From QHXW01 sp035280425 (GTDB lineage: Bacteria > Acidobacteriota > Terriglobia > Bryobacterales > Bryobacteraceae), in NCBI GenBank assembly GCA_035280425.1, contig DATEFW010000024.1, positions 310,001 through 374,000 on the forward strand: 64,000 nucleotides of DNA. The letters are read 5' to 3'. The notes under the pieces were generated by a model that had not been told where the DNA came from, made no database searches, and saw only the letters and a list, made by a program, of their open reading frames with translations. Positions 7,399 through 15,714 of this stretch are shown piece after piece. The translations under genes and the position numbers were made by a program. Each line of letters opens with the position of its first letter. Position 1 is the first letter of the stretch.

Positions 7399-8520
7399 CT
7401 ATTGCTTCACCGCGCGGTACTGGCTCTTGATCACTGTCACGTTCTTCGCCGCCTGCGCCTGGAAGCGGCTCTTGATCGCCGCGCACTGCTGGTTGAATTT
7501 CAGCGCATCCATGATTTTCTCCATTTTGTAATTGGAGAATCCGAGTAAAAACAGAACCTCGGGTTTTAAGTCGGCATTCGCTTCCACCAGCGGCAGCGCC
7601 TCGCGTAATTCTTTGTCCGCGGGACCGTACTTCTTTTCGTTGAAGTATTGTTTGCCGATCATGAAATGCCCCAGCCCCGTGATGGTGTTCTTGCGATTCT
7701 GCCAGTCGGCGTCACTCACGCCGTCAGGCTTCGGCTTCGAGTTCATCACTTCGACCAGCTTGGTCGAATACGCGATCACTTTTTCGGGCTCTTTGCCGGT
7801 TTGCAGGTAGTTATCCGCCACCACCAGCAGCATATCTTCGTTGGATTGATCGGTCGCCAGAATCTGCTCAGCCACGGCAACGGCTTTCGCGTTATCGCCC
7901 GCCTGCCGGTACGTCTGGAACAAAAGCGGCTTCACCTGCGCCAGGTACTGGCTCTTCGGGTTGCGCTGCTCGAGCGTTTCGATCAGATCCGCCTTTTTCT
8001 GCGCGTCGCCCGTCTGCAGCGCCGTTGAGTAGAGCGCATATTCCGAATAGGTGTTCACCTGCTTGGCGTAGTCCACCGATTTCTTCCAACCTTCGACTTC
8101 GTCCTCATCCTTCGGCTGCGGCGCGGCCATCGCTTTCTGCGCGGCCTGGCCGGTGGCATTCGACCATTTCTTGACCAGATCCGGGTCCTTTTTGGCCTCC
8201 GCTGCTTTCAACGCCGCCAGCGCCGTGTCCAGATCGTCCGGATCGAGCGCGATCAGCTTATCGCTGATCTCGATGGCTTTATCGGGCTGGTTGGCTTTGG
8301 TGTAAAGCGGAACCATCTGACCGTACACCCAGGCGAGATTCTCGCTCTTGCCGTAATCCTGCGTGAATTTTTCCAGCAGCGTGAGTTTCCTGGCCTCGTC
8401 CGATTCCTGCCCGATCGACTGGAGCAGTTGTCCCTCGGGCGTTTCGGTGTTGATGTTCACCTTGTGCCGCTGGGCCAGCGCGCTCGCCGCCAGAAGCAGT
8501 ACAAGCAGAAAAGTCCTCAT
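7399..8520 (-). CDS. Secreted TPR-repeat protein
   Basis: 373 residues from ATG 8520, chosen because it begins a signal peptide (MRTFLLVLLLAASALAQ) and follows GGAGGTTGAC on the minus strand. The body is helical with TPR-like units, for example KSENLAWVYGQMVPLYTKANQPDKAIEISDKLIALDPDDLDTALAALKAAE and later YNEKKYGPADKELREALPLV. TPR proteins act as protein-protein interaction scaffolds; location in the periplasm is predicted. No neighbour points to a specific partner. Type is sure, role unknown. Confidence 0.7.
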   Translation of the reverse strand: MRTFLLVLLLAASALAQRHKVNINTETPEGQLLQSIGQESDEARKLTLLEKFTQDYGKSENLAWVYGQMVPLYTKANQPDKAIEISDKLIALDPDDLDTALAALKAAEAKKDPDLVKKWSNATGQAAQKAMAAPQPKDEDEVEGWKKSVDYAKQVNTYSEYALYSTALQTGDAQKKADLIETLEQRNPKSQYLAQVKPLLFQTYRQAGDNAKAVAVAEQILATDQSNEDMLLVVADNYLQTGKEPEKVIAYSTKLVEVMNSKPKPDGVSDADWQNRKNTITGLGHFMIGKQYFNEKKYGPADKELREALPLVEANADLKPEVLFLLGFSNYKMEKIMDALKFNQQCAAIKSRFQAQAAKNVTVIKSQYRAVKQ

Positions 8521-8596
8521 GTCAACCTCCTCCAGATGGACGGCATGGTACCACACCGCGCGCGAGGCGCGGTAGCCTGCAGGCCCAAAGCCCGGC

Positions 8597-8905
8597 TCAG
8601 GCGGCGCGCCGCGGCTTGACGCGTTCCCGGATCTCGTCGCCGGCGTTTTCATTTGCCATTTCGAGATCGTAGTTCGCCTGCAGATTCATCCAGAACTGAG
8701 GAGAAATGTCAAAGTAGCGCGCCAGGCGCAGTGCCGTGTCGGCGGTCACCGCGCGCCGACCGCGTACGATGTCGTTGACCCGGGTCACGGGCACGTGCAG
8801 CTCGAGCGCGAGCCGGTTGGCGCTCAGCCCGAGAGGCTTCATGAAATCTTCGAGCAGGGTTTCACCCGGATGAATAGGCGGCATGCTGGTGCGGCGTTTT
8901 GGCAT
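8597..8905 (-). CDS. higA: HigA-family antitoxin
   Basis: 102 residues from ATG 8905, which follows AAGGAGAGAGCCT. IHPGETLLEDFMKPLGLSANRLALELHVPVTRVNDIVRGRRAVTADTALRLARYF is the XRE-type helix-turn-helix of the HigA/VapI antidote family. HigA binds and neutralises HigB and represses the operon. It lies 13 bases after higB, the usual higB-higA order. An inverted repeat overlapping the promoter (9208-9243) fits autoregulation. Residues after the HTH (SPQFWMNLQANYDLE) are also typical. Confidence 0.9.
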   Translation of the reverse strand: MPKRRTSMPPIHPGETLLEDFMKPLGLSANRLALELHVPVTRVNDIVRGRRAVTADTALRLARYFDISPQFWMNLQANYDLEMANENAGDEIRERVKPRRAA

Positions 8906-8918
8906 GAGGCTCTCTCCT

Positions 8919-9197
8919 TCAGTGGTAATCGACGATCTCGACGTCGAATGCATCGCCATCCTTCCAACGGAAGCAGATGCGCCATTGGTCATTGATTCGC
9001 ATGCTGTGACAGCCGGCCAGCCCGCCGTGAAGCGACTCCAGCCGGTTGCCCGGTATCGCTGCAAGATCCGCAAGCGAGGCAGCGGCGTGCAAATGGTCTA
9101 GACGTCTTTTCGCTACCCGCGCGATACCGTGAAACTGACGGCTGAACAGCCTGCGAAACACGTTTTCCGTCTCGCGGCAGCGAAACGAGCGGATCAC
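8919..9197 (-). CDS. higB: HigB-type toxin (RelE/ParE fold)
   Basis: 92 residues. MIRSFRCRETENVFRR ... VAKRRLDHLHAAASLADLAAIPGNRLESLHGGLAGCHSMRINDQWRICFRW is the plasmid maintenance killer-protein (HigB-1) pattern with the conserved RINDQWRICF strand. The family cleaves mRNA on the ribosome. It is first in the operon, with higA 13 bases downstream. All family landmarks are present and the frame is intact, so the toxin is probably functional. Confidence 0.9.
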   Translation of the reverse strand: MIRSFRCRETENVFRRLFSRQFHGIARVAKRRLDHLHAAASLADLAAIPGNRLESLHGGLAGCHSMRINDQWRICFRWKDGDAFDVEIVDYH

Positions 9198-9207
9198 TTA
9201 AGAGTTC

Positions 9208-9243
9208 AGTCTATACCGTTTCGCATTAAATGTCAAACGGTAT
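9208..9243 (-). promoter_or_regulatory. higBA promoter with palindromic operator
   Basis: On the minus strand TTGACA (bases 9236-9231) and TAGACT (9213-9208) are separated by exactly 17 bases, a good sigma-70 promoter ending 10 bases before the higB start. An inverted repeat with 9-base arms, ATACCGTTT (9213-9221) and AAACGGTAT (9235-9243), overlaps both elements, as expected for an operator bound by HigA. Confidence 0.75.
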
Positions 9244-9343
9244 GCCACCCGCCGGGCCAATTAATGGCGCCGCGGGCACAAGGGCGCCCATCGAATAAAG
9301 GATGTCCCTCAACTCGGTGGCATCATACCGCCGGTCCGCTGCT

Positions 9344-9700
9344 ATGAAAGGCTTCGCCTTCTTTCTACTATCCTCCACTGTTCTTTACTCTTCCGAAAAA
9401 ATCCGCATTCTCCGCGACGAGTTCGGCCCCCCACATCTTCGCCTTCACGCCCGGCGGCGCGGCTTATGGCTCGGGTCCCGCGCCGCCTGAGGACCGGCTC
9501 GGAGAGCTGCTGCAATTGCGCGAGGCTAAGGGGCGATGTCCCAGGTCTTCGGTGAAAACTGGTTCTGGCACGATTACCGACAGCGGCTGTGGCGGCACGG
9601 CGCGTCGCCGAGGAACATTACAAAGCCCCGACGCCAACACGCGCGCCCCCATCGAGGCGTTTCAGGCCGAAGGCGAGGCCGGCGGCGATTTCTGTGGGCT
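9344..9700 (+). pseudogene. Decayed N-terminal fragment of a penicillin-acylase-family gene
   Basis: DNA similar to the first part of the intact acylase gene at 10206. It encodes MKGFAFFLLSS ... SEKIRILRDEFG, then after frame changes AYGSG, EDRLGELL and MSQVFGENWFWHDYRQRLWRH, each matching segments of the intact protein in order. I see a 2-base deletion in the GVPHI codons, a 1-base deletion before MSQVFGEN, another after RLWRH, and loss of about 115 bases before the GEAGGD segment. The rest of the gene is absent. Upstream bases (CATCATAC..CCGTCC-like) also resemble those of the intact copy, so this is a remnant of a tandem duplication. Confidence 0.85.
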
Positions 9701-10063
9701 GGTGGCAAGCGACGCCGGATAGGGAAAGTAGAGCTCGTTGCCGTCCGGGTCCGCAACGACCATGAGCCGGTAGCCCCACTGCCCGTCCTTCACATCCACG
9801 CCGCGCGCTTCCAGCTCTGCGCGCAAGGCGTCCAGCACGCTCAGATCGAGCGAGATGAACATCAGGCCCGTGCCCACTTTATCGGGCCATTGAGAAGAGA
9901 GAATGAGCTCGCAGCCATGCCGGTCGACCTGCGCGACCCACGCTTTCCCCTCCTCCTCATATCGCCACACTTGCGTGAACCCGAGCTGCCTCACGTAAAA
10001 ATCGACGGACTTGTCGATGTCCGCTACGAACAGCACCGGTCGCGCGTACCATCTATTGCTCAT
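9662..10063 (-). CDS. VOC/glyoxalase-family protein
   Basis: 133 residues, vicinal-oxygen-chelate fold: MSNRWYARPVLFVADIDKSVDFYVRQLGFTQVWRYEEEGKAWVAQVDRHGCELIL and VVADPDGNELYFPYP are the two beta-alpha-beta-beta-beta halves of the glyoxalase/bleomycin-resistance family. Members bind a metal and isomerise, cleave or bind diverse small molecules; the substrate cannot be told from sequence. The last 12-15 residues (ATSPQKSPPASPSA) are read antisense through the end of the acylase pseudogene, so its original stop was probably lost and the tail is recent. Confidence 0.75.
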   Translation of the reverse strand: MSNRWYARPVLFVADIDKSVDFYVRQLGFTQVWRYEEEGKAWVAQVDRHGCELILSSQWPDKVGTGLMFISLDLSVLDALRAELEARGVDVKDGQWGYRLMVVADPDGNELYFPYPASLATSPQKSPPASPSA

Positions 10064-10205
10064 GAGTTCTGCTTCCCATAATGCCGTGATAAGAGTAACT
10101 CAACGAAATTGGTCCGCGCAAAGGCATTTACGACCGTAGCCGTAACTCGGAACTGAGTCACTCCGAATTGTCGTGTCCACAACCGGTGCTATCATACGTC
10201 CGTCC

Positions 10206-12224
10206 ATGCACCGCCTCGCTCTCCTCCTTCTTTCCTGCACCCTCGCCTTCGGGGCAGAAAAAGTCCGCATCCTGCGCGACGAGTTCGGCGTCCCCCACAT
10301 CTTCGCCTCCACGCCCGCGGGCGCGGCTTATGGCTCGGGCTACGCGCAGGCCGAAGACCGCCTCGAAGAGATGATGCGCAACTACCGCAAGGCCGAAGGC
10401 ACCATGTCTGAAGTCTTCGGCGAAAGCTGGTTCCGGCACGACTGGCGCCAGCGCCTCTGGCGGCACCGGCGCGTCGCCGAGGAGCATTACAAAGAGCTCA
10501 GCCCCGAAACGCGCGCCATCATCGAAGCGTTTCAGGCAGGCGTCAAGCAGTTCATGAAGGAGCATCCCGAGCAGGTTCCCGCCGGGGCGCCCAAGCTCGA
10601 GCCCTGGCAGATCGTGGCGCTCGGCCGCTACATCATCTGGGGCTGGCCTGAAGGCGAAGCGGGAGGCGATCTGTTGCGCGCCGGTATCCAACCCGATCCC
10701 GTCGCGTATCACGGCTCAAACGAGTGGCTGCTTGCGCCGTCGCGCACCGCCATGCACGCCCCCATCGCAGTCATCGATCCCCACCTGAGCTGGTACGGCG
10801 AGTTTCGTTTTTACGAGATGCGGATTTACGGCGGCGAGCTGGCTTACTCGGGTGCGGCGATTGTCGGCCTGCCGTTTCCCACTCTCGGCCACAGCCGCTA
10901 TGTTTCCATTGCCATGACCACCGGCGGTCCCGACACCTCCGACGTTTACGAAGAAGAGATCCAGGGCGACAAATACCACTTCCGTGATGAATGGCGGCCC
11001 ATCCAGAGCTGGACCGAAAAGATCGGCGTCAAAGTCGGCGACAAAGTCGATTGGAAGCCGGTCACCATCCAGTTCACGCATCACGGTCCGATCGTCGCCC
11101 ACAAAAACGGCAAAGCGTACTCCATGGCGCTCCCCTACGCCGACGAGTTCCGGCTCATTGAAGAAAGCTGGGGCATGGTGACCGCGCACAATCTCAAAGA
11201 AGCCAAAAAAGCGCTCGCCATGCGGGAGTATATGGCGCAGAACATCATGATCGGGACAGTCGATGGCGACATCTATTACGTCCGCAACGGCCGCGTGCCG
11301 GTCCGGCCCAGCGGCTGCGATCCGTCGAAACCGATGCCGGGCACCGGCGCATGCGAATGGCAGGGGCTGCATCCGTTCGAAGATCTGGTGCAGATCGAAA
11401 ATCCTCCGCAGGGCTACATGCAGAACTGCAACATCTCGCCCTGGGTGATGATGAAAGATTCTCCGCTCGTGCCCGAAAAATACGCCGCGCATCCGTATCT
11501 TTACAACGCCGCCCGCACGCCTGCTCACCAGCGCGCCGCCATGGTGCTCGAAGAGCTCGCGGCCGCGAAAAACGTCACCTTCGAGCAGGCGCGCGACATC
11601 GCGTTTTCTCCCGAAGTCTATAAGGCTGAATCGTGGCAGCAGCGCATTCGCGCGTCGGGCGCAGATGACGAGTTCGCGCGTCTGATTCTCGGCTGGAACC
11701 GCCGCAGCGATGCCGGCTCTCGTGCCGCCCTGGCTTATTACCTGTTCAAAATGGCGCTGGGCGACCGGAGCAAGCTGCTCGAGCCTCCCGCCGATCTCAC
11801 CGATGACCAGGTACGCGCCGCGTTGCGGAAAGCCGAAGCGCAACTGAACGCCGATTTCCCTCCCGGCGCCGTTTACGGCACGCTGTTTCGCGTCGGCCGC
11901 GAAGGCTCCACTCAAAATTGGCCGGTGAGCGGCGGAACCGTCGCCGCCGCGGGGATGGCCACACCGCGTGCCGTCAGTTTCGAGCAGAAAGATAAGATCA
12001 TGCTCGGGCACGGCGGCCAGACCTCGACGCAAATCGTCATCCTGACCAAACCGCCGCAATCCTGGATGGTGATCCCTCTCGGCGAGAGCGACCATCCCGA
12101 TTCGCCGCACTATGACGACCAAGCCGAAAAGCTTTTCAGTAAATCGCTGGCCGAGCCCACGTATTTCCTCCGGCCGGACGAGCTCAAAAAGCACGTCACC
12201 GCCGAGAAGGATCTGACGTATTAG
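10206..12224 (+). CDS. Penicillin-acylase-family amidase (Ntn hydrolase), secreted
   Basis: 672 residues. ATG at 10206 starts a signal peptide (MHRLALLLLSCTLAFGA); the in-frame GTG 33 bases upstream gives a poorer one. EKVRILRDEFGVPHIFA and AYGSGYAQAEDRLEEM are the alpha-chain landmarks, and HGSNEW at residues about 169-174 holds the predicted nucleophile Ser171, at which the precursor would self-cleave into alpha and beta chains. The family hydrolyses amide bonds of beta-lactams, acyl-homoserine lactones or other N-acyl compounds in the periplasm; substrate unknown. A decayed copy lies upstream (9344). Its last codons overlap the start of the phosphopantetheinyl transferase gene. Confidence 0.88.
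   Translation: MHRLALLLLSCTLAFGAEKVRILRDEFGVPHIFASTPAGAAYGSGYAQAEDRLEEMMRNYRKAEGTMSEVFGESWFRHDWRQRLWRHRRVAEEHYKELSPETRAIIEAFQAGVKQFMKEHPEQVPAGAPKLEPWQIVALGRYIIWGWPEGEAGGDLLRAGIQPDPVAYHGSNEWLLAPSRTAMHAPIAVIDPHLSWYGEFRFYEMRIYGGELAYSGAAIVGLPFPTLGHSRYVSIAMTTGGPDTSDVYEEEIQGDKYHFRDEWRPIQSWTEKIGVKVGDKVDWKPVTIQFTHHGPIVAHKNGKAYSMALPYADEFRLIEESWGMVTAHNLKEAKKALAMREYMAQNIMIGTVDGDIYYVRNGRVPVRPSGCDPSKPMPGTGACEWQGLHPFEDLVQIENPPQGYMQNCNISPWVMMKDSPLVPEKYAAHPYLYNAARTPAHQRAAMVLEELAAAKNVTFEQARDIAFSPEVYKAESWQQRIRASGADDEFARLILGWNRRSDAGSRAALAYYLFKMALGDRSKLLEPPADLTDDQVRAALRKAEAQLNADFPPGAVYGTLFRVGREGSTQNWPVSGGTVAAAGMATPRAVSFEQKDKIMLGHGGQTSTQIVILTKPPQSWMVIPLGESDHPDSPHYDDQAEKLFSKSLAEPTYFLRPDELKKHVTAEKDLTY
12205..12222 (+). 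promoter_or_regulatory. Ribosome binding site and ATT start of the phosphopantetheinyl transferase
   Basis: AGAAGGA at 12205-12211 is followed 8 bases later by ATT (12220-12222). No ATG, GTG, TTG or CTG codon occurs in this frame between the in-frame TGA at 12214 and the ATG at 12352, although the protein homology clearly begins upstream of 12352. The site lies inside the end of the acylase gene, so translation may be coupled. Confidence 0.55.
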
Positions 12225-12906
12225 CGCCGAGGTTGAAATCCGGATCGTCGACCGCCGCACGTTCGATTTCTCGGGTGCAAGCGAAATCCTCACGCCAGCC
12301 GAGCGCGAGCGCGCGGCCCGCTATCATTTCGAGGAAGACCGGGAACGATTCATGGCCGGGCGGATTTCCTTGCGCCGCATCCTGGCGGAGCACGCTTACG
12401 TCGCGGCGCGCGACGTGGTCATCGAGGAAGGGGAAAACAGGAAGCCGGCCGTTTCGCTTCCTGGCGGCGTGCCTCCCGTATATTTCAATGTGTCGCATTC
12501 CGGCGATTACATCGTGATCGCCATCTCGCGGGCGGCTGAAGTTGGCGTGGACATCGAGGAGATGCGCCCCGATTGTCCGGTCGACGACCTCGCCCGCCGC
12601 TATTACTCCCCGCGGGAATACGCCTGGCTCCGCACGCTGGCCGGCGAAGATCGCATCGAAGCCTTCTACCGCTTGTGGACGGTCAAAGAAGCCGTGCTCA
12701 AATGTGCCGGTCTGGGACTATCGGTACCGACCCGGATGGTCGAGGTGCATTTAGACGATGGCGCGCCTTCAGTCACATGCCGCGATAAAAATCAGAAACC
12801 TCTGGAGCAGCTTCAGGTTGCGGAGCTTCACCCGGTCCCTGGATATGCCGGTGCGCTTGCGTCAGCAGCTTATACTGAGATCAGAGTAGCTCCAAACCCC
12901 GTATAA
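12220..12906 (+). CDS. 4'-phosphopantetheinyl transferase (Sfp type), probable ATT start
   Basis: About 228 residues if started at ATT 12220. It transfers the phosphopantetheine arm of CoA to carrier-protein domains of fatty acid, polyketide or peptide synthases. Family landmarks: LTPAERERAARYHFEEDRERFMAGR (N-terminal lobe, upstream of the first ATG), YFNVSHSGDYIVIAIS, VGVDIEEMRP (metal-binding Asp/Glu) and FYRLWTVKEAVLKCAGLGLS. The first ATG in frame (12352) would delete the N-terminal 44 residues including the conserved RAARYHFEEDRERF helix. Start is therefore inferred upstream, with a ribosome binding site at 12205. It overlaps the acylase stop by 5 bases. No carrier protein or synthase gene is near. 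Confidence 0.85.
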   Translation: MSAEVEIRIVDRRTFDFSGASEILTPAERERAARYHFEEDRERFMAGRISLRRILAEHAYVAARDVVIEEGENRKPAVSLPGGVPPVYFNVSHSGDYIVIAISRAAEVGVDIEEMRPDCPVDDLARRYYSPREYAWLRTLAGEDRIEAFYRLWTVKEAVLKCAGLGLSVPTRMVEVHLDDGAPSVTCRDKNQKPLEQLQVAELHPVPGYAGALASAAYTEIRVAPNPV

Positions 12907-13018
12907 GCCGCGTGCCAGTACCGGTACCGGATTTCCGCCCGGAAGAGTTCGACGGGTGTGTACCTGATTGATCCTCAGTAAAACATCGCACATTGTGTAA
13001 GTAGATCCATTGGGACAG

Positions 13019-14404
13019 ATGAATAAGAATATGCGACCGACTAAGGTTTTTTTGACGCTCGCCACTTTCGGGCTCTTGTTTTTCATGATAAGTTCCGCCG
13101 ATCTGGCGCAGGCGCAAGGCAACTCGAATCACCCGCCATGCTCGACAGGAAATCCGCACGATCCAAGCTGTAACGGCACACCGGGACCCGCAGGACCTCC
13201 CGGCCCCGCTGGACCGCAAGGCCCCGCAGGTCCGGCAGGACCGCAAGGTGCAACTGGCCCCGCCGGCCCGGCGGGACCCACGGGCGCAACAGGTAAGCAG
13301 GGCCCGGCAGGTGCACAGGGACCGGCAGGTGCACAAGGCCCGGCGGGTGCACAAGGTTCTGCAGGTGCACAAGGGCCGATGGGCCCGGCAGGACCGGCAG
13401 GCGCAGCGGGAAAGCAAGGTCCGGCAGGAGCGCAAGGCCCGGCGGGTGCACAAGGCCCGGCTGGACCAGCAGGCGCCGGCGCACAAGGTCCGCAAGGTCC
13501 CGAGGGACGTCCAGGCCTGGGGCTAAACCCGATCCAGATCGGCATGCTGCGCTGGTATGCGGCATTGGGCAACGCCGAATTTGAAGTAGACAGTAAGCCA
13601 TCCGCGCTGGCGTTCGATGGAGAAAACATCTGGGTATCGCATCCCGGCAGCCGGATGATCACCAAGGTGCGCCCATCGGATGGAGCCGTCCAAGGCACAT
13701 TTGACATGGGCGCTACGGCCGCTGATCCCGGTTCCATTGTTTTTGACGGCGCAAACCTTTGGGTGTCTACGCAAGCCGGGGAGGTCCGTCAGATTCGTAC
13801 GCGCGACGGTGCGCTCGTGGGAACGGTTGCCATTGGGAACGCACCATCCGCGCTGGCGTTTGACGGCGCGGGCCTTTGGGTCGCGGTTCGCACCAATGAC
13901 GCCGTGCTTCAGCTTCAAACCAAAACAGGCGCGGCCGTGGGGGCGTTAAGCCTGCCGGCCGGAGCGGCGCCCTCTGGCGTAGCTTTCGACGGCGCCAATA
14001 TTTGGGTTACCCATGCCGGCGATAACACCGTCAGCAAGATCCGCATCAGCGACAACACCGTTTTGGGGACATACAAGGTCGGGCAAAGCCCGGGCGCGAT
14101 TGCTTTTGACGGCCAGTCGATGTGGGTCGTCAACCAGGTGAGCAATACCGTGACTAAGGTGCTGGCGAAAGACGGGTCGATTCAGGGCACGTTCCTGGTG
14201 GGCCAGAAGCCGGCGGGAGTCGCTTTTGACGGCAATTACATCTGGGTAACGAACCAGGGCAGCAACACCGTGACCAAGCTCAGAGCGCTCGACGGCTCGG
14301 CGCAGGGAACGTTTCCGACGGGTCCGGCGCCTGCCGGAATCGCATTCGACGGCGCCAACATCTGGATTGCCAACAGCGGCAGCAATACGCTGTCGAAACG
14401 CTAA
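13019..14404 (+). CDS. Collagen-like repeat protein with seven-bladed beta-propeller
   Basis: 461 residues, predicted secreted. Signal peptide (VFLTLATFGLLFFMISSADLAQAQ), a short Cys-containing linker (CSTGNPHDPSC), then a collagen-like Gly-X-Y tract (bases about 13175-13525): 33 perfect triplets, one two-residue break (GA), then five more. The C-terminal 290 residues hold seven repeats of the form [AG]xAFDGxxxWV...NTVTKVxxxDGxxxGTxxVG, consistent with one complete seven-bladed YVTN/NHL-type propeller. Bacterial collagen-like proteins trimerise; the propellers would then be displayed in threes, perhaps for adhesion or ligand binding. ATG 13019 chosen; TTG 13010 and ATG 13031 are alternatives. 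Function inferred only. Confidence 0.8.
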   Translation: MNKNMRPTKVFLTLATFGLLFFMISSADLAQAQGNSNHPPCSTGNPHDPSCNGTPGPAGPPGPAGPQGPAGPAGPQGATGPAGPAGPTGATGKQGPAGAQGPAGAQGPAGAQGSAGAQGPMGPAGPAGAAGKQGPAGAQGPAGAQGPAGPAGAGAQGPQGPEGRPGLGLNPIQIGMLRWYAALGNAEFEVDSKPSALAFDGENIWVSHPGSRMITKVRPSDGAVQGTFDMGATAADPGSIVFDGANLWVSTQAGEVRQIRTRDGALVGTVAIGNAPSALAFDGAGLWVAVRTNDAVLQLQTKTGAAVGALSLPAGAAPSGVAFDGANIWVTHAGDNTVSKIRISDNTVLGTYKVGQSPGAIAFDGQSMWVVNQVSNTVTKVLAKDGSIQGTFLVGQKPAGVAFDGNYIWVTNQGSNTVTKLRALDGSAQGTFPTGPAPAGIAFDGANIWIANSGSNTLSKR

Positions 14405-14427
14405 TCCGGTTCACTCCAAAGGCCGGC

Positions 14428-14458
14428 TTGACAACGCTCGGGTAGTCCGCACTACACT
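14428..14458 (+). promoter_or_regulatory. Possible promoter of the HlyD gene
   Basis: TTGACA (14428-14433) and TACACT (14453-14458) are separated by 19 bases, slightly long. The start codon at 14468 would lie only a few bases after the transcription start, so the mRNA would be almost leaderless. Weakly supported. Confidence 0.3.
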
Positions 14459-14467
14459 GGCGGGGTC

Positions 14468-15649
14468 ATGCCGGCTTCATTTTCCCGTTCCGTTCGCTCG
14501 CTCGAAGCCGACGGGTTCAGCCGGTCCATATTCGGTTTACTGCTGGTGATTGTGCTGGTAGGCGCGTGGACCGCATGGTTCTTCGGCGCGCGCGTGGCGC
14601 GATACGAAGTGACCGACCAGGCGCGGCTGGAAGTAGATCAGGCGGCGCATCTGGTGCAATCGGCCGCGGCGGGCCGGGTTATTTCGAGCCGGCTGGCGCT
14701 GGGCGCCGAAGTCCAGGCGGGCGACGTTCTGGTCGAGCTCGATTCCAACCCACAAAGATTACAACTGGCGGAGCAGCGAGCCAAGCTGGCAGCCATTACT
14801 CCTCAAATTGAAGCGTTGCGGCAGGAGGCGGCGGCCGAGGAGCAGGCGCGAACGGTGGAGCGGCAGACATCGGGCGCCGGTCTCGAGCAGGCACGCGCAC
14901 AGCTTCGAGAGGCGCAGGCGCGGGCGGCATATACCAAAGAAGATGTGGAACGGCTGCGCAAGCTGTTGGCGGAAGGTCTGATTGCCGAGCGCGAGTACGC
15001 CAAGGGGAAGGCCGATGCGCTATCGACCGCGGCGGCGACCGACAGCCTGCAACTGGCGATGCCGCGGATGGAACGCGAGCAGCGGACGCGCGACAGCGAG
15101 CGCGAGGTCCGGCTGCGAAGGATCGGCGAGCAGATCACGGGCTTGGAGACGCAACGCGCGACCACCGCCGCCGAGATCGCCCGGCTGCAATACGAACTCG
15201 AAGAGCGCAAAATTCGGGCGCCGATTGCGGGACGGCTAGGCGAAGTGGAAGTGCTCAAAATCGGCTCGGTGATTCGGGAAGGAGAAGCGCTGGCCGCGGT
15301 GGTTCCGCGGGGAACGGTGCGGGTGATCGCGCAGTTTCCTCCTCCAGCCGCGCTGGGGCGGATTCGCGCCGGCCAGCACGCGCGGTTGCGGCTGGACGGT
15401 TTTCCGTGGGCGCAGTACGGGAGTGTTGCGGCGACGGTGTCTAAGGTAGGGAGCGAGGTGCGCGACGGGCGCGTGCGAGTTGAATTGAACGTCGATGCGC
15501 AACCGGGCTCGCGCATTCCGTTACAGCACGGCATGCCGGGGTCGGTCGAAGTGCAGGTGGAGAATGTCTCGCCGGCGGCGCTGGCGCTGCGTGCGGCGGG
15601 GCAGATGGTGGGGGAACCGACCAGCGTTTTTCGGACGCAGACGCAGTAG
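14468..15649 (+). CDS. HlyD-family secretion adaptor
   Basis: 393 residues. One N-terminal membrane helix (about residues 20-40, SIFGLLLVIVLVGAWTAWFF), a split lipoyl-like domain (AAGRVISSRLALGAEVQAGDVLVELDS; later IRAPIAGRLGEVEVLKIGSVIREGEAL), a long coiled coil between them (about residues 95-240) and a C-terminal beta-barrel (GQHARLRLDGFPWAQYGSVAATVSKV). HlyD proteins link an inner-membrane ABC exporter to the cell envelope in type I secretion. It is the expected partner of the C39-peptidase ABC transporter at 17708, 2 kb downstream on the same strand. Confidence 0.88.
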   Translation: MPASFSRSVRSLEADGFSRSIFGLLLVIVLVGAWTAWFFGARVARYEVTDQARLEVDQAAHLVQSAAAGRVISSRLALGAEVQAGDVLVELDSNPQRLQLAEQRAKLAAITPQIEALRQEAAAEEQARTVERQTSGAGLEQARAQLREAQARAAYTKEDVERLRKLLAEGLIAEREYAKGKADALSTAAATDSLQLAMPRMEREQRTRDSEREVRLRRIGEQITGLETQRATTAAEIARLQYELEERKIRAPIAGRLGEVEVLKIGSVIREGEALAAVVPRGTVRVIAQFPPPAALGRIRAGQHARLRLDGFPWAQYGSVAATVSKVGSEVRDGRVRVELNVDAQPGSRIPLQHGMPGSVEVQVENVSPAALALRAAGQMVGEPTSVFRTQTQ

Positions 15650-15714
15650 CGGGCGGCCGGTTTTCCACCGAGGCACTCGACAGCAATTGCTCTGCCGGGG
15701 TGCACCAGTCTCCT

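Noticed and set aside
5391..9100. Numerous long open frames opposite or alongside the annotated genes
   Set aside because: They are shadows of high-GC coding sequence, with no family motifs or ribosome binding sites.
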